Assembly (NCBI GenBank): GCA_034506395.1
Contig: JAPDPQ010000006.1
Location: 124,001-188,000 of the forward strand
Length of the DNA: 64,000 nt
Source of the DNA: a candidate division KSB1 bacterium
GTDB taxonomy: Bacteria > Zhuqueibacterota > Zhuqueibacteria > Thermofontimicrobiales > Thermofontimicrobiaceae
Reading direction: 5' to 3'
Every line of letters begins with the position of its first letter. Position 1 is the stretch's first letter. The translations under genes were made by a program, and so were the position numbers. This document shows positions 16,255-25,806 of the stretch, piece after piece. The notes under the pieces were generated by a model. That model saw nothing but the letters and a program-made list of their open reading frames with translations, ran no database searches and had not been told where the DNA came from.

Positions 16255-18417
16255 TTAAAATTTATAACCAAGGTTGAAATAGACCAGCAATCGATGCCAG
16301 CTTCCGCCCATCACCGTCAATTCGATTGGTCCGATGGGAGTAATCGCTCCAATGCTGGTTCCAAATCCAGCAATAGCGGAACGGTTAATAAGTAGATTGT
16401 TCCATCGGTCTGAGGTATTCCCAAGACTTGCTCGAAGCTGGAGAAATCGTTTTGGCATGAATTCGAATTGAACACCAGCCTGGATAGCTTGCAGATAATC
16501 CCCACTGCGTTCTTGATATTTGAGTCCATCGAAGGAATCGGCGCCGCCGAGATAGAATTTGTAGTTCAATGGGATATTTTCTCCAAACACTGCTCCGAGT
16601 TGGCATCTCAATAGCAGCGAAGCGCGACGGTGAACAGGATGAACTAATTTATAATCAAAGTGCAAACGGTTCATGTCGACATTGCTACCGGCCCTTCGAT
16701 CGGCCAGCAACCCTGTAAGTTTGAGCGATTGACCGCGCGTTGGAAACACCGCATGGTTGAATGTGTCCATCCAGATGAGGCTATATAGCGAAAGCAGGCG
16801 AAAATCTCTTGAGTCGAGACCCTCGCTGCCGATTCGCGGTGTCAAATGAATATACTCTCCTCTCATCCCGAACCCTACGATTGCAATAGTTGAAAATATG
16901 CTTCCCAAGACCAATTCGCCTTTAACGGTCGTCGCCCGAATGTTTGACGTCCGCTGCTTTTGTTCATAGATGTCAAAATCCTCAATGGAATGGTTGGCGT
17001 TCGCATGAAGGCCGAAGCGTTGTCGTAGCCCAGTGTGGATAAAATATTGGATGTCGATCATGGATTGATCGCCTAACTTGAGGTCAAGGATCAGATTTGA
17101 TCCATGCTCAGCCAGGTTGCGGAAAGTGGTGTTTAATATCAAAGCGGCCTTGAAATAGCTATCGTATCTCAGTCCGAATCGAAATAGATGCGTGCTTTTT
17201 TCGGTCACCCGGATCACCAAATCGTTCCCCTGGTCGCTGGGGATCAGTTTATATGTGACCCGCTCAAAAAAACGGGAGCTATACAAGCGGTCGATCGCTT
17301 CATCCAGCCCTTGGGCTGTAATCCAGCCGGGGGGTTGGAAGTTCAGTTCGGCTAAAACCAATCGCCGCGAGACATCTTTCAGGCCAGTGATCTTTAAGGT
17401 TTTGATGTAAATCGAATCCACCTGAGGGGGCAGAAACGTAATCGGTGGGTTTGGGGGGATATTCAGTGAGTCCATCAATGCCCGAATTATAGGGAGCATT
17501 GCTTCGGCAGCCACTTCTCCTCGGCGAATGATCTCTTCCGCTTTATTGAAGCTGAACATCGAGAGTTCTGAAATATCTGGCTGGATAAGAATGTGACATA
17601 GTGCCCGCTGTCGCTCCCGAGATTGTGCCTCGACGAAACTCAATGACTGGGTGATAATATCCAAAAACGATTTGATCTGATCTTCCGGGATCAAAGTAAA
17701 ACTGACATCAACGCCTATAATGATGTCCGCCCCCAATCGTTTTACGTCCTCGGCTGGCAAGTTTCGCACTAATCCACCGTCTACCAAGAGGCGATCATGC
17801 AATTTCACAGGTGTGAAAACAGTAGGGATCGCCATACTCGCACGAATGGCATCTGGCAAAAAGCCGCTATCGATCGGAACCGCTTCGCCCGTTGCAATAT
17901 CAGTAGCAACACAGATGAAAGGGATGGGCAATTGTCTGAAATCATTGATATGATGAGCCGACCAAGTAAGCCGAGCAAAATATTTGGAGATCTTTTGCCC
18001 AGCAATCAATCCCGATGGCAATTGGAGCCCGCGGTTGCTGATCGGAAACGATCCAATATAGCGACCATCCCAGATCTTCTCCTCCATCGCTACATAGCGT
18101 CTGGAGACTTCATCGGTTAACAGGTCTTCCCAATTGGTGCTGAGCGCGATCCGCTTCAGTTCATCAGCGCGATAGCCGATGGCATAAAGCGCCCCGACAA
18201 CGCTGCCCATGCTGGTGCCAGCAATGTAATCGATCGGAAAACCAGCTTGCTCTAATACCTTCAAGACGCCGATATGCGCTAGACCTTTAGCGCCCCCTCC
18301 GCTCAGCGCTAGTCCAATTTTGGGACGATCTTTCGGTTCCTGACCATGGCTCATTCCGATCGTCCCTCCCATCAGCAAGGTTGTAAATATCGCAACCCAA
18401 ACTGCGTGCCTCGCCAT
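16255..18417 (-). CDS. Patatin-like phospholipase fused to an Omp85-type outer-membrane barrel
   Basis: 720 residues. A signal peptide precedes a patatin domain (about 32-230) with the oxyanion loop 'LSGGGAKGLAHIG', the nucleophile elbow 'IAGTSMGSV' (GxSxG) and the catalytic Asp in 'VDGGLVRNLP'. A POTRA-like segment (about 345-415) is followed by a 16-strand-type barrel ending in Phe after 'VYFNLGYKF', as required for BAM insertion. This is the PlpD/type Vd-like architecture, which exposes or translocates a lipase at the cell surface. AAGGGGAGC precedes the ATG. It follows the metallophosphoesterase gene by 34 bases, so the two are probably one operon of exported hydrolases. Confidence 0.92.
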   Translation of the reverse strand: MARHAVWVAIFTTLLMGGTIGMSHGQEPKDRPKIGLALSGGGAKGLAHIGVLKVLEQAGFPIDYIAGTSMGSVVGALYAIGYRADELKRIALSTNWEDLLTDEVSRRYVAMEEKIWDGRYIGSFPISNRGLQLPSGLIAGQKISKYFARLTWSAHHINDFRQLPIPFICVATDIATGEAVPIDSGFLPDAIRASMAIPTVFTPVKLHDRLLVDGGLVRNLPAEDVKRLGADIIIGVDVSFTLIPEDQIKSFLDIITQSLSFVEAQSRERQRALCHILIQPDISELSMFSFNKAEEIIRRGEVAAEAMLPIIRALMDSLNIPPNPPITFLPPQVDSIYIKTLKITGLKDVSRRLVLAELNFQPPGWITAQGLDEAIDRLYSSRFFERVTYKLIPSDQGNDLVIRVTEKSTHLFRFGLRYDSYFKAALILNTTFRNLAEHGSNLILDLKLGDQSMIDIQYFIHTGLRQRFGLHANANHSIEDFDIYEQKQRTSNIRATTVKGELVLGSIFSTIAIVGFGMRGEYIHLTPRIGSEGLDSRDFRLLSLYSLIWMDTFNHAVFPTRGQSLKLTGLLADRRAGSNVDMNRLHFDYKLVHPVHRRASLLLRCQLGAVFGENIPLNYKFYLGGADSFDGLKYQERSGDYLQAIQAGVQFEFMPKRFLQLRASLGNTSDRWNNLLINRSAIAGFGTSIGAITPIGPIELTVMGGSWHRLLVYFNLGYKF

Positions 18418-18451
18418 CGCCTGCTCCCCTTGTGATTGCCATGTCCGAAAG

Positions 18452-20041
18452 CTATTCAGCTACCTCAAAAATTGATGCTGCCTCAAATTCTCTTCCAAAT
18501 TGATCCACGGTTTTGACAACAATTTTATGAACGCCGCGACTTAGATCCGGTGGCAATGGCGCGGTCCATATATGAGTCGAGATCTCTGGCGCAACCCATG
18601 TCGGCAAGTCAGCTTTAACCTGATGATAGATGCGCTCGTAATAAGGATCTTTTATGGCCGTTTGCTCCATCTTCTGAAATATCCCACCGTCCAATTGCCA
18701 TTCGACAGTTGATTTTTCACTGCCATCAAATACATTGACCACCACTTTCCGCTGCTGGAGCTCTTGTACGCCGATTTTTCCAACGGGATCGGAAATTCGC
18801 AATTGAAAATCGATGCCAAATTTGGCTGCCTTGAAAGTCTCGTAATAACGATTTCCTTCGAAACAGATGATGTGATAGCCATTGGGCGTCCCATCCCGTT
18901 GATCTGCAATGGGAATACCTCGCTCATCCTTAGGGCCGGTCCACCATGTGCCAGATACAGCGGCGCAAATCACCTGATGCATTGGTTGCTTTCCCTGCCA
19001 ACCCAATCGTTCGCCGATGAAATTGTGTTCCAAATTGTGCATGTGTCCAGCCAACGCCAGCACCCGATCTCGATCCTTTAACAATTCAAATAGCGCAGTG
19101 CGATCCACTACATTGATCGAAGCATCATCTCCATAGGAAGTATAGATCGGAATGTGCATGTTCAACACGATGAGATGATCCTTCGGCACGAATTTAAGGT
19201 CATTGCTCAGCCATCGAAGCTGCCGGTCCCCAATTTTGCCCTGGTAGCGCGAGCGACCTTCCGCATCTTTCCCTAAATATTCCACGACGTCCAGAACAAT
19301 GAAATGGACCTTTCCAACATCAAATGAATAATAGGAGGGGCCGAAATGCCGCTTGAATGTCTCTAACGAATAACGATCATCTGCGGCATCATAGTTCATG
19401 TCGTGGTTGCCAGGCACATTGTAGAACGGAATTCCAATCTGAGCGACAATTTGATTGTAGCGATCATAAAGAGAGAGATCGTCAAATGTGATATCGCCGA
19501 GCGTGATACCGAATAGAGCATTCGTCCCAATTAGCTCAGCGACCACATCATCTCGGATATAATCAATTTCTTGATGATTGCGCGGTTGCGGATCAGAGAA
19601 TACGATCACTTCAAAGCGATCCGGTTCATCTGTCTTGAACAGCGGGAAATCGAGCGACGCAGGAAGCTTACCCGTTGGAGCTAAACCTTTGTGCTTGAAA
19701 TTAGCATCGGGTGAGCCCTTGGGTTGGTGGATATAATAAAATTGGGGCAGTTGCTTTTCATTGGTAGGAATTGTATATCCAATCGGTTTAATGATGAAAA
19801 TAATTGTCTCATCATCTATCGGAAGTCTATAGCGGCCTTGGGCATCGGTTACTACCACATCCTGCTGATTGGATACCCTCACCCCTGGAAGGCCTCTTTC
19901 TCCCTTATCATATTTGAGATTTTTGTTTGCATCTTCGAACACGGTTCCAGAAATTTCTTTCCCCCTCAAATTGAGGTTTGGGAGTATCGAAACGCTCAGA
20001 ATCGTCGCGGCGATCAGCAATAATTTTATTCTCAAGCTCAT
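18452..20041 (-). CDS. Exported calcineurin-like metallophosphoesterase with N- and C-terminal accessory domains
   Basis: 529 residues from the ATG at 20041, directly downstream of GGAGGGGAAA. A signal peptide is followed by a beta-sandwich N-domain ('GTVFEDANKNLKYDKGERGLPGV', a SdrD-like/MetallophosN strand pattern). The phosphoesterase core has 'VIVFSDPQPR', 'GITLGDITFDDL', 'NVPGNHDMNYD', 'VLNMHIPIY' and 'LAGHMHNLEHN', supplying the metal-binding Asp, Asn and His residues. A C-terminal domain (about 400-529) matches the MetallophosC type. Substrates of this group are not well defined. It is the first gene of an apparent operon with the patatin/Omp85 protein. Confidence 0.9.
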   Translation of the reverse strand: MSLRIKLLLIAATILSVSILPNLNLRGKEISGTVFEDANKNLKYDKGERGLPGVRVSNQQDVVVTDAQGRYRLPIDDETIIFIIKPIGYTIPTNEKQLPQFYYIHQPKGSPDANFKHKGLAPTGKLPASLDFPLFKTDEPDRFEVIVFSDPQPRNHQEIDYIRDDVVAELIGTNALFGITLGDITFDDLSLYDRYNQIVAQIGIPFYNVPGNHDMNYDAADDRYSLETFKRHFGPSYYSFDVGKVHFIVLDVVEYLGKDAEGRSRYQGKIGDRQLRWLSNDLKFVPKDHLIVLNMHIPIYTSYGDDASINVVDRTALFELLKDRDRVLALAGHMHNLEHNFIGERLGWQGKQPMHQVICAAVSGTWWTGPKDERGIPIADQRDGTPNGYHIICFEGNRYYETFKAAKFGIDFQLRISDPVGKIGVQELQQRKVVVNVFDGSEKSTVEWQLDGGIFQKMEQTAIKDPYYERIYHQVKADLPTWVAPEISTHIWTAPLPPDLSRGVHKIVVKTVDQFGREFEAASIFEVAE

Positions 20042-20148
20042 TTTCCCCTCCGAGTTATACATTTAAAAATTGAATTTGGCTTCGGATATTGAATTCAAGC
20101 CAATTCGTTTTGTTCCCAATACTGCCGAAAATTAACCTAAAAAAACTG

Positions 20149-20177
20149 TTGACATTGAGCAAAAAAATTTGTATATT
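20149..20177 (+). promoter_or_regulatory. Sigma70-type promoter of tRNA-Asn
   Basis: TTGACA (20149-20154), a 17-base spacer, then TATATT (20172-20177). Start of transcription would be near 20184, about 80 bases before the tRNA. Both boxes match or nearly match consensus with ideal spacing. Confidence 0.8.
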
Positions 20178-20262
20178 GGCGGCGATTTTTTTGGACATAG
20201 TTATTCGAATGAGAGGCGGTTTTTATTTTTAACCCATCTTTATTGGCAGTTTGCCAAAAAAT

Positions 20263-20338
20263 TCCGGCGTAGCTCAATCGGCAGAGCGGGTGGCTGTTAA
20301 CCACTAGGCTGTAGGTTCGAGTCCTACCGCCGGAGCCA
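20263..20338 (+). tRNA. tRNA-Asn (anticodon GTT)
   Basis: The cloverleaf can be drawn by eye: 7-base-pair acceptor stem TCCGGCG/CGCCGGA, D arm GCTC/GAGC, anticodon stem GGTGG/CCACT with loop CTGTTAA and anticodon GTT at 20296-20298, 5-base variable loop, T arm GTAGG/CCTAC with loop TTCGAGT, discriminator G and an encoded CCA end. It is expressed as a single-tRNA unit between its own promoter and terminator. Confidence 0.97.
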
Positions 20339-20360
20339 GGCAAAAGCAAATTAACAAATC

Positions 20361-20422
20361 AGGGTTCCTATTGGATCTGCAAAATGTATACATGGGCAGA
20401 AGTAAAAAGGAACCCTTTTTTT
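20361..20422 (+). terminator. Terminator after tRNA-Asn with nested stems
   Basis: AGGGTTCCT (20361-20369) pairs perfectly with AGGAACCCT (20408-20416) and is followed by a run of T. Inside the 38-base loop TCTGC pairs with GCAGA around an ATGTATACAT palindrome, so the structure is a long nested hairpin. Confidence 0.75.
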
Positions 20423-20501
20423 ATGCCGTTCGTTTCATTAGCAGCTTTCACTCCGATAATCAGACAATATTTCTTCTTCAATTTACAAGGAGGACACCAT
20501 C

Positions 20502-22160
20502 ATGAAAACCTACTACCGATTGATCATCCTCTGCACTGTTTTGTTGTTGGCCGTTGTTGCGTCCACCGGCCAGGTGCTACAAACCAAGAATCTGCCACCC
20601 GAACGCGGCTATGAAACTGTAATCATCAAAGGCAGTTTCTTCCCAATTTTTAATAATACCCAAATCAACCAACTTTACCTCTATGCCTATTCACAGAATG
20701 AATCCGCATGGAAGCCGATCCCCTTTCAGATCGATGAGCTCGATCCAACGATCGCAGATGTTCCAGATCAATTGTTTGACGATAATGATGAACTGCTTTT
20801 TTTAGCCCAGGATCTGGGCGATAAAGTCAGCCCGGGCAATTGGATCGACGATGCGGACTCGAAATCCTATAAAAGGTATGAGATCGAAGTCGTTGACAGT
20901 CGGGATAAAACCAAGCGCGGCTGGTGCTATCTTTATCGATCTGCAACTTTGACCGAGCAAAACAAAAGCCCAATTAGATATCTGAATTACGATGCTGATG
21001 TGGATAGCGTCATCGGCAAGTACTATGTGATGGGCAATCGGCGCAATTGGTTTCCGCAAACAATACTGATCACCAGCGATGGAAAAGGAGATGGTAAGGA
21101 TTTTTATGATCGAACCAAGCTGCGAATCCGTGCGATCCCGTTTCCAGGAGCAGACTTGTTCTTTGATGAAACAAAGGTTTTGATCAAATCAGCAGCTTAT
21201 ATCAAAGCCGGTCCCATTAGAATTCAACGTCGTGACTCCCTTAAATTCGATATCCCAAATTTTGAATACTCCGCAACATTCACTAGAAAATACTTCCCCT
21301 ACTTTAGCAACTTTAGTGGCAAGGTCGAGTTGCAGGCGCAATGGCTGTTCAAAGCTTTGCGCATGTCTTATGATTTGGATCCTCGCATCAGCGGAGCAAA
21401 ATTTTATAGCGGGGATAGCAGCGGGATAAAGAATCAAGACATTGTTGTAGATGGGACGAGCGATGCAAGCAAGATGAATCTCTTGCTCAAGGGAAACTCG
21501 CCAAATTGGACCATGGTAACTGGCAATTTCGGCACGCTATTGACCATCAATTCCGTCATTTTTGAGAGAGATCCGAGCGTGGCTGATCCATATTCCCAAT
21601 CACTGTATTATTGGGATGACAAATCCAATAATCCTTTGCCAATGAGCCGCGACTATGATACCGGAGACAGCCTTTCTTATGGTGATCATGGTATGTTTTT
21701 CGAGAGTTACAATTTAGCTGGTGTCATCACATACAATAGCGCGACTTATTTTTTGCCAGCGAATCAAGCAACAGTTGTGGCTGAGAACATGTTCTATAAT
21801 TTTAACTCACCGGTGATCCTTTATACCGAGGCCCAGCAATATGCAGCAAAAGTACTAGATCGAGATGAGGATTTTCTCCCGATTCATTTCAAGTTATTGC
21901 CGAATTATCCGAACCCGTTTAACGTAGAGACCACAATCGCATTCGAGCTGGACCGAGCGGATTGGGTAAAAGTCGAAATCTACGATGTCCATGGCAGAAA
22001 GTTGATCACGCTGACAAATGAATCCTATCAGCCTGGGGTCCATCGTTTGACCTGGAACGGTCGCGATGAGATGGATCAACCAGTCAGCTCGGGTATTTTT
22101 ATATGTAAGGCAAAAAGCAGCCGAAATACTGCTTCTCAAAAAATTGCTTTGATCAAGTGA
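20502..22160 (+). CDS. Exported protein with T9SS sorting domain, function unknown
   Basis: 552 residues. A signal peptide (about 1-23) is followed by about 430 residues with no family I recognise; the region is beta-rich and acidic, with 'WKPIPFQIDELDP' and 'DNDELLFLAQDLGDKV'. The C-terminal 'LLPNYPNPFNVETTIAFEL' through 'SSGIFICKAKSS' is the FlgD-like type IX sorting domain. The ATG is preceded by a perfect AAGGAGG. The next gene begins within two to 25 bases and a TonB receptor follows, so this looks like an operon for an exported binding or processing system. No catalytic motif is evident. Confidence 0.85.
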   Translation: MKTYYRLIILCTVLLLAVVASTGQVLQTKNLPPERGYETVIIKGSFFPIFNNTQINQLYLYAYSQNESAWKPIPFQIDELDPTIADVPDQLFDDNDELLFLAQDLGDKVSPGNWIDDADSKSYKRYEIEVVDSRDKTKRGWCYLYRSATLTEQNKSPIRYLNYDADVDSVIGKYYVMGNRRNWFPQTILITSDGKGDGKDFYDRTKLRIRAIPFPGADLFFDETKVLIKSAAYIKAGPIRIQRRDSLKFDIPNFEYSATFTRKYFPYFSNFSGKVELQAQWLFKALRMSYDLDPRISGAKFYSGDSSGIKNQDIVVDGTSDASKMNLLLKGNSPNWTMVTGNFGTLLTINSVIFERDPSVADPYSQSLYYWDDKSNNPLPMSRDYDTGDSLSYGDHGMFFESYNLAGVITYNSATYFLPANQATVVAENMFYNFNSPVILYTEAQQYAAKVLDRDEDFLPIHFKLLPNYPNPFNVETTIAFELDRADWVKVEIYDVHGRKLITLTNESYQPGVHRLTWNGRDEMDQPVSSGIFICKAKSSRNTASQKIALIK

Positions 22161-22185
22161 TATGACAAACTGGAGCCGATCCCTT

Positions 22186-23100
22186 ATGTGGAAACGTTCA
22201 GCCCAATTATGCACGATCCTGGTGCTAACGATCGTTTTTCTTAGATGCCAGAAGGACCATGGCTTAGAACCGGGGCCATGGATCCAGGGGAAGATCATCA
22301 TTCAATCCATCGATAAAGTGGAAGAAGCCAAAAGCGGTGATATGGTAGTAGTGGTTGCTCCAGATTTCCCGCCTCAGAAATGGACCGATATCATCAAAAC
22401 GCCACCGCTGTATTTCAGAAGGGACGTGGCAACGGATACGATCGAGTACATGATGCCATTGGCTTATAACACTTATGATGTTGTGGCCGTGCTTTGGAAG
22501 CCAAAGGGTGAAGAGTGGTCCTTTGAAACGATCTCCAATATTCTGGGTGTTTACACAGAGCCGAACCTGTTCAAGCCTAAATCCGTTACCATTCCCCGCG
22601 GCAGTCAATTTGTTCCCAATATCGATATCTATGCTGATTTCGGCTTTGTCCGATCTGGCGCGTTCATCAAGGGCAAGATCTCCTATATTGGGGAATTCAA
22701 TCCCAATACTGCCATGATGATTTTGGCGTCCTTCCCCAATCGTCCGAGCAAGGTGTCCGATTATCTGTTCGCATTGGGCTGGGATTTGACCCTTCCAACT
22801 CGGGTAACGCCTCAAAATAACCCTTATAAGCCATATTATGAATTTAATCTGGATGTATCACCGGGCAACCATAAATATATCGCCCTGTTCTGGAAGGGTG
22901 AAAAGGGCGATCCTTATGATTTCCGCAAGATTGCGGACCTGGAAATTCCCAATATTGATCCTGTCATTCAGATTGGTACGCTGCGATACGAGGGGAAACG
23001 GATCAACAAAGGTCAGACCTTCGAATATTGGATCGACAAAGCCACTGGGGACACAACCTGGATTCATCTTGTAGCCGATTTTTCAAAGACCTATCCATGA
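22186..23100 (+). CDS. Exported, lipoprotein-like hypothetical protein
   Basis: 304 residues if started at the ATG at 22186, which has GGAG upstream; an earlier ATG at 22162, two bases after the preceding stop, adds eight residues. The N-terminus is a basic then hydrophobic segment ending in 'VFLRCQKDHG'. The cysteine suggests a lipoprotein, but Arg at the position before it is not standard for a lipobox. The remainder is beta-rich with two similar halves ('GPWIQGKIIIQS' and 'SGAFIKGKISYIG'), perhaps two beta-sandwich domains. No function can be named. It lies between the T9SS protein and the TonB receptor. Confidence 0.8.
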   Translation: MWKRSAQLCTILVLTIVFLRCQKDHGLEPGPWIQGKIIIQSIDKVEEAKSGDMVVVVAPDFPPQKWTDIIKTPPLYFRRDVATDTIEYMMPLAYNTYDVVAVLWKPKGEEWSFETISNILGVYTEPNLFKPKSVTIPRGSQFVPNIDIYADFGFVRSGAFIKGKISYIGEFNPNTAMMILASFPNRPSKVSDYLFALGWDLTLPTRVTPQNNPYKPYYEFNLDVSPGNHKYIALFWKGEKGDPYDFRKIADLEIPNIDPVIQIGTLRYEGKRINKGQTFEYWIDKATGDTTWIHLVADFSKTYP

Positions 23101-23248
23101 GCTACCACGATCATAAACTTGGCTTTCCAGAGGATAACGCTCGATCGCGATGAATCATTCTTTTATCAAAGGAATCGGAGATCAGAGCTCGAATCCTAAA
23201 CGCCATAAAGAGAGTGTTCGAGAATATTAACATTGGAAATTGTGCGAT

Positions 23249-25414
23249 ATGAAGACCTTGTTACTCGCTGTTACGCTATCACTATTTTCCCTTAGCTTGG
23301 CATATTCTCAAGATATTTTTGCTACCATCACGGGCAAAGTGATCGATAAAGAGACGCGTCAGCCGCTGGCGGGAGTGAATGTGATGGTGGTGGGAACCTA
23401 TCTGGGCACCAGCACCAATCCAGATGGAAGCTTTGTGCTGAAGAAGATCCCCCTCACCAGTTGCACGCTTCGATTTTCAATGATCGGCTATAAGATTTTT
23501 CAGTCTTCCGAGATTGTGCTCGAGCTCGGAACCACGGTCAAAGTCCCTACAGTGGAGTTAGAGCCGACCGTTTTGGGGCTGAATCCAATAGTAGTTACTG
23601 CCAGCAAGCAACAACAAGATTTATCTGTTGTGCCTCACAGCGTTTCCGTCGTTCCAAAGATCGAATTAGTCGATCGAGTCCCGCTGCGGCTGGACAACGC
23701 GCTCGAGAGCGTACCTGGGGTGCATTTCATCGAAAATCATATCAACATTCGGGGATCATCTGGTTATACCCGAGGCGTTGGATCGCGCGTGCTCCTGGTG
23801 ATCGATGAAGTCCCCATGATGCACAGCGATAATAATGAAATCAACTGGAATATCTTGCCCATATTAGATGCAGAACAGATCGAGGTCATCAAAGGGGCTG
23901 GATCGGCGCTGTATGGTTCCAACGCGCTGGGCGGAGTGGTAAATGTGATCACAAAGTCCCCAACCCGCGAGGGCCGATTGAAACTGCGAACTGTAAATGG
24001 CTATTACACGGATCCGCCATACCCGCAATGGAAATGGACCGATCGGACGCTGAATTTTTCGCGGAACGACCTAAGCTATAGCAAAAGTTTCGGTGACCTT
24101 GGGTTTCATCTCGGGCTTGGTTATCATCGATCGACTGGCTATCGCACGGACGGTGATTTCTACCGCGTCAATGCCAGTGCAAAAATCATTTACCAATTCC
24201 CCGATGCCTCAAAGCTGACCTGTTATGGCGGCTATAGCTATGAAAATCGCAGCGAATTCATCGAATGGCAAGATCAGCATAATTCGCTCATCTCCTCCCC
24301 GTTCTATAATGGTGCCAAAGTGCGCATGAACTTCTACGACACTTACGCCCTCTATCAAAAGCAGTTTGGCTCCAAATTCGGAATGAAATTTCGGGCCTCT
24401 TTCTTAAGTTCACTAATGGGCGATCAGTACAATCGAGGCACAGACTATTTCCCAGCCGAAGGGATTGGCGCTGAACTGAAAATGGATTGGTTGCCCCACC
24501 GAAGCCATAGCCTCACGTTTGGGGCAGAGTACAAACTGGATGGGGGACATACCAAGTTTATCGGCAATCATCGCGGTTTTTCAATTGCTCCTTTTATTCA
24601 GGATCAGTGGCAAATTCATAGGACTATCACCGCCACATTGGGGTTGCGGTACGACGACTATCGGGTTATCAACTCCAGCTATCGGGAGAGCCATTTGAAC
24701 CCGAAATTCGGCATGAATTATAATCCGTTCGAAGGAACTAAAATTCGCTTGTCACTGGGTAGCGGATTTCGAGCCGCATCTATCACCGAAAGGTTCATCA
24801 ATTTCAAATACAAGCTGTTCACCGCCGTCCCGAATGAGAAACTCAAGGCTGAGACAGTATGGTCATCGGAATTGGGGGTCCATCAGGAGATCACCAATAA
24901 TTGGTGGTTCGACGCCGCCGTGTTCAATAACAACTACTACAATTATATCGAGCCGGTGGAAGAAATCTTGGACGATTTCAGCTTGCAGGTTCAATTCCAA
25001 AATGTCGTTCGGGCGAGAATCCGAGGTTTTGAAATTTCCACCAAGGGAAATTGGCTTCATAATCACCTGGGTTTTCAGGCAAATTTCACCTATATGGATG
25101 CTCAGGATTTGAGGACCCACAAACCACTGACCTATCGACCCAAAGTACTGGCTTTCGCTGTCCCATCGATCAAGATCGATCCCTTTGAATTTCAGGCAGA
25201 ATATCGATACGCCAGCAGGATCGATACAGTCATGCTTTATAGTTATGACCAGCGCGTGGCTCAGAAGGTCTGGACGTTTCGTGCCTACCTTCGGCTGAAT
25301 CCTTTTACTGCCATTCTCGCCATTAATAATGCAACAAATTATGCTTATGTTCAACTCGAGCGCAATCTGCGAGAGCCCAGAAATATCTCTTTGACCTTTA
25401 TGTATGAGCTGTGA
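23249..25414 (+). CDS. TonB-dependent outer-membrane receptor
   Basis: 721 residues from the ATG at 23249. A signal peptide ends near 'LAYSQ'. A carboxypeptidase-regulatory-like domain (about 25-110; 'GKVIDKETRQPLAGVNVMV') precedes the plug (about 120-235; 'IVVTASKQQQDLS' and 'VIKGAGSALYGSNALGGVVNV'), and the barrel runs to the terminal 'NISLTFMYEL'. These receptors import siderophores, cobalamin, metals or sugars with TonB energy. The ligand cannot be inferred; TonB/ExbBD are not in the window. It is the third gene of a plus-strand group with an exported T9SS protein and a lipoprotein-like protein. Confidence 0.93.
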   Translation: MKTLLLAVTLSLFSLSLAYSQDIFATITGKVIDKETRQPLAGVNVMVVGTYLGTSTNPDGSFVLKKIPLTSCTLRFSMIGYKIFQSSEIVLELGTTVKVPTVELEPTVLGLNPIVVTASKQQQDLSVVPHSVSVVPKIELVDRVPLRLDNALESVPGVHFIENHINIRGSSGYTRGVGSRVLLVIDEVPMMHSDNNEINWNILPILDAEQIEVIKGAGSALYGSNALGGVVNVITKSPTREGRLKLRTVNGYYTDPPYPQWKWTDRTLNFSRNDLSYSKSFGDLGFHLGLGYHRSTGYRTDGDFYRVNASAKIIYQFPDASKLTCYGGYSYENRSEFIEWQDQHNSLISSPFYNGAKVRMNFYDTYALYQKQFGSKFGMKFRASFLSSLMGDQYNRGTDYFPAEGIGAELKMDWLPHRSHSLTFGAEYKLDGGHTKFIGNHRGFSIAPFIQDQWQIHRTITATLGLRYDDYRVINSSYRESHLNPKFGMNYNPFEGTKIRLSLGSGFRAASITERFINFKYKLFTAVPNEKLKAETVWSSELGVHQEITNNWWFDAAVFNNNYYNYIEPVEEILDDFSLQVQFQNVVRARIRGFEISTKGNWLHNHLGFQANFTYMDAQDLRTHKPLTYRPKVLAFAVPSIKIDPFEFQAEYRYASRIDTVMLYSYDQRVAQKVWTFRAYLRLNPFTAILAINNATNYAYVQLERNLREPRNISLTFMYEL

Positions 25415-25806
25415 GCTCAGAGATAAGAGCATGTTAGATCATCAGCCGTGCGGCAGACTTTTGAGATTCGACCAACAAATGAATTCTTAGTGGGATTTAT
25501 TTCAAGTGGTGCAAAAGAGAGGAAGGGCACAAAAACGAAATTTGGTCTTCGAAGATCAATTTAGATTCATTCCATAAACTGGCTGAACTCTATTTGGCAT
25601 AGGATCAAGCAATAGTGATCTCTGAGCTGTCGTTACTACAAAGCAATACAAAGCCCCGTTTGATCGAGGGAGACATTTAGTATAAAAATTGAAATCCAGT
25701 TCTCAGTGAAATTTACATCACTTTGCTCAAAATTTGCCGTCCTCACGATCTGTGTTGGGAGGGGACTTTTTCTGCTCTCGCTGATCCCTTCATGAATATT
25801 CACACC
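25415..25806. other. Convergent intergenic region
   Basis: 392 bases between two convergent genes. No strong bidirectional terminator hairpin, RNA gene or credible frame was found. Confidence 0.45.

Noticed and set aside
22264-22815. Minus-strand frame of 183 codons
   Set aside because: Antisense to the lipoprotein-like gene, which has a signal peptide and operon context.
24863-25432. Minus-strand frame of 189 codons
   Set aside because: Antisense to the barrel part of the TonB receptor, whose family motifs are certain.
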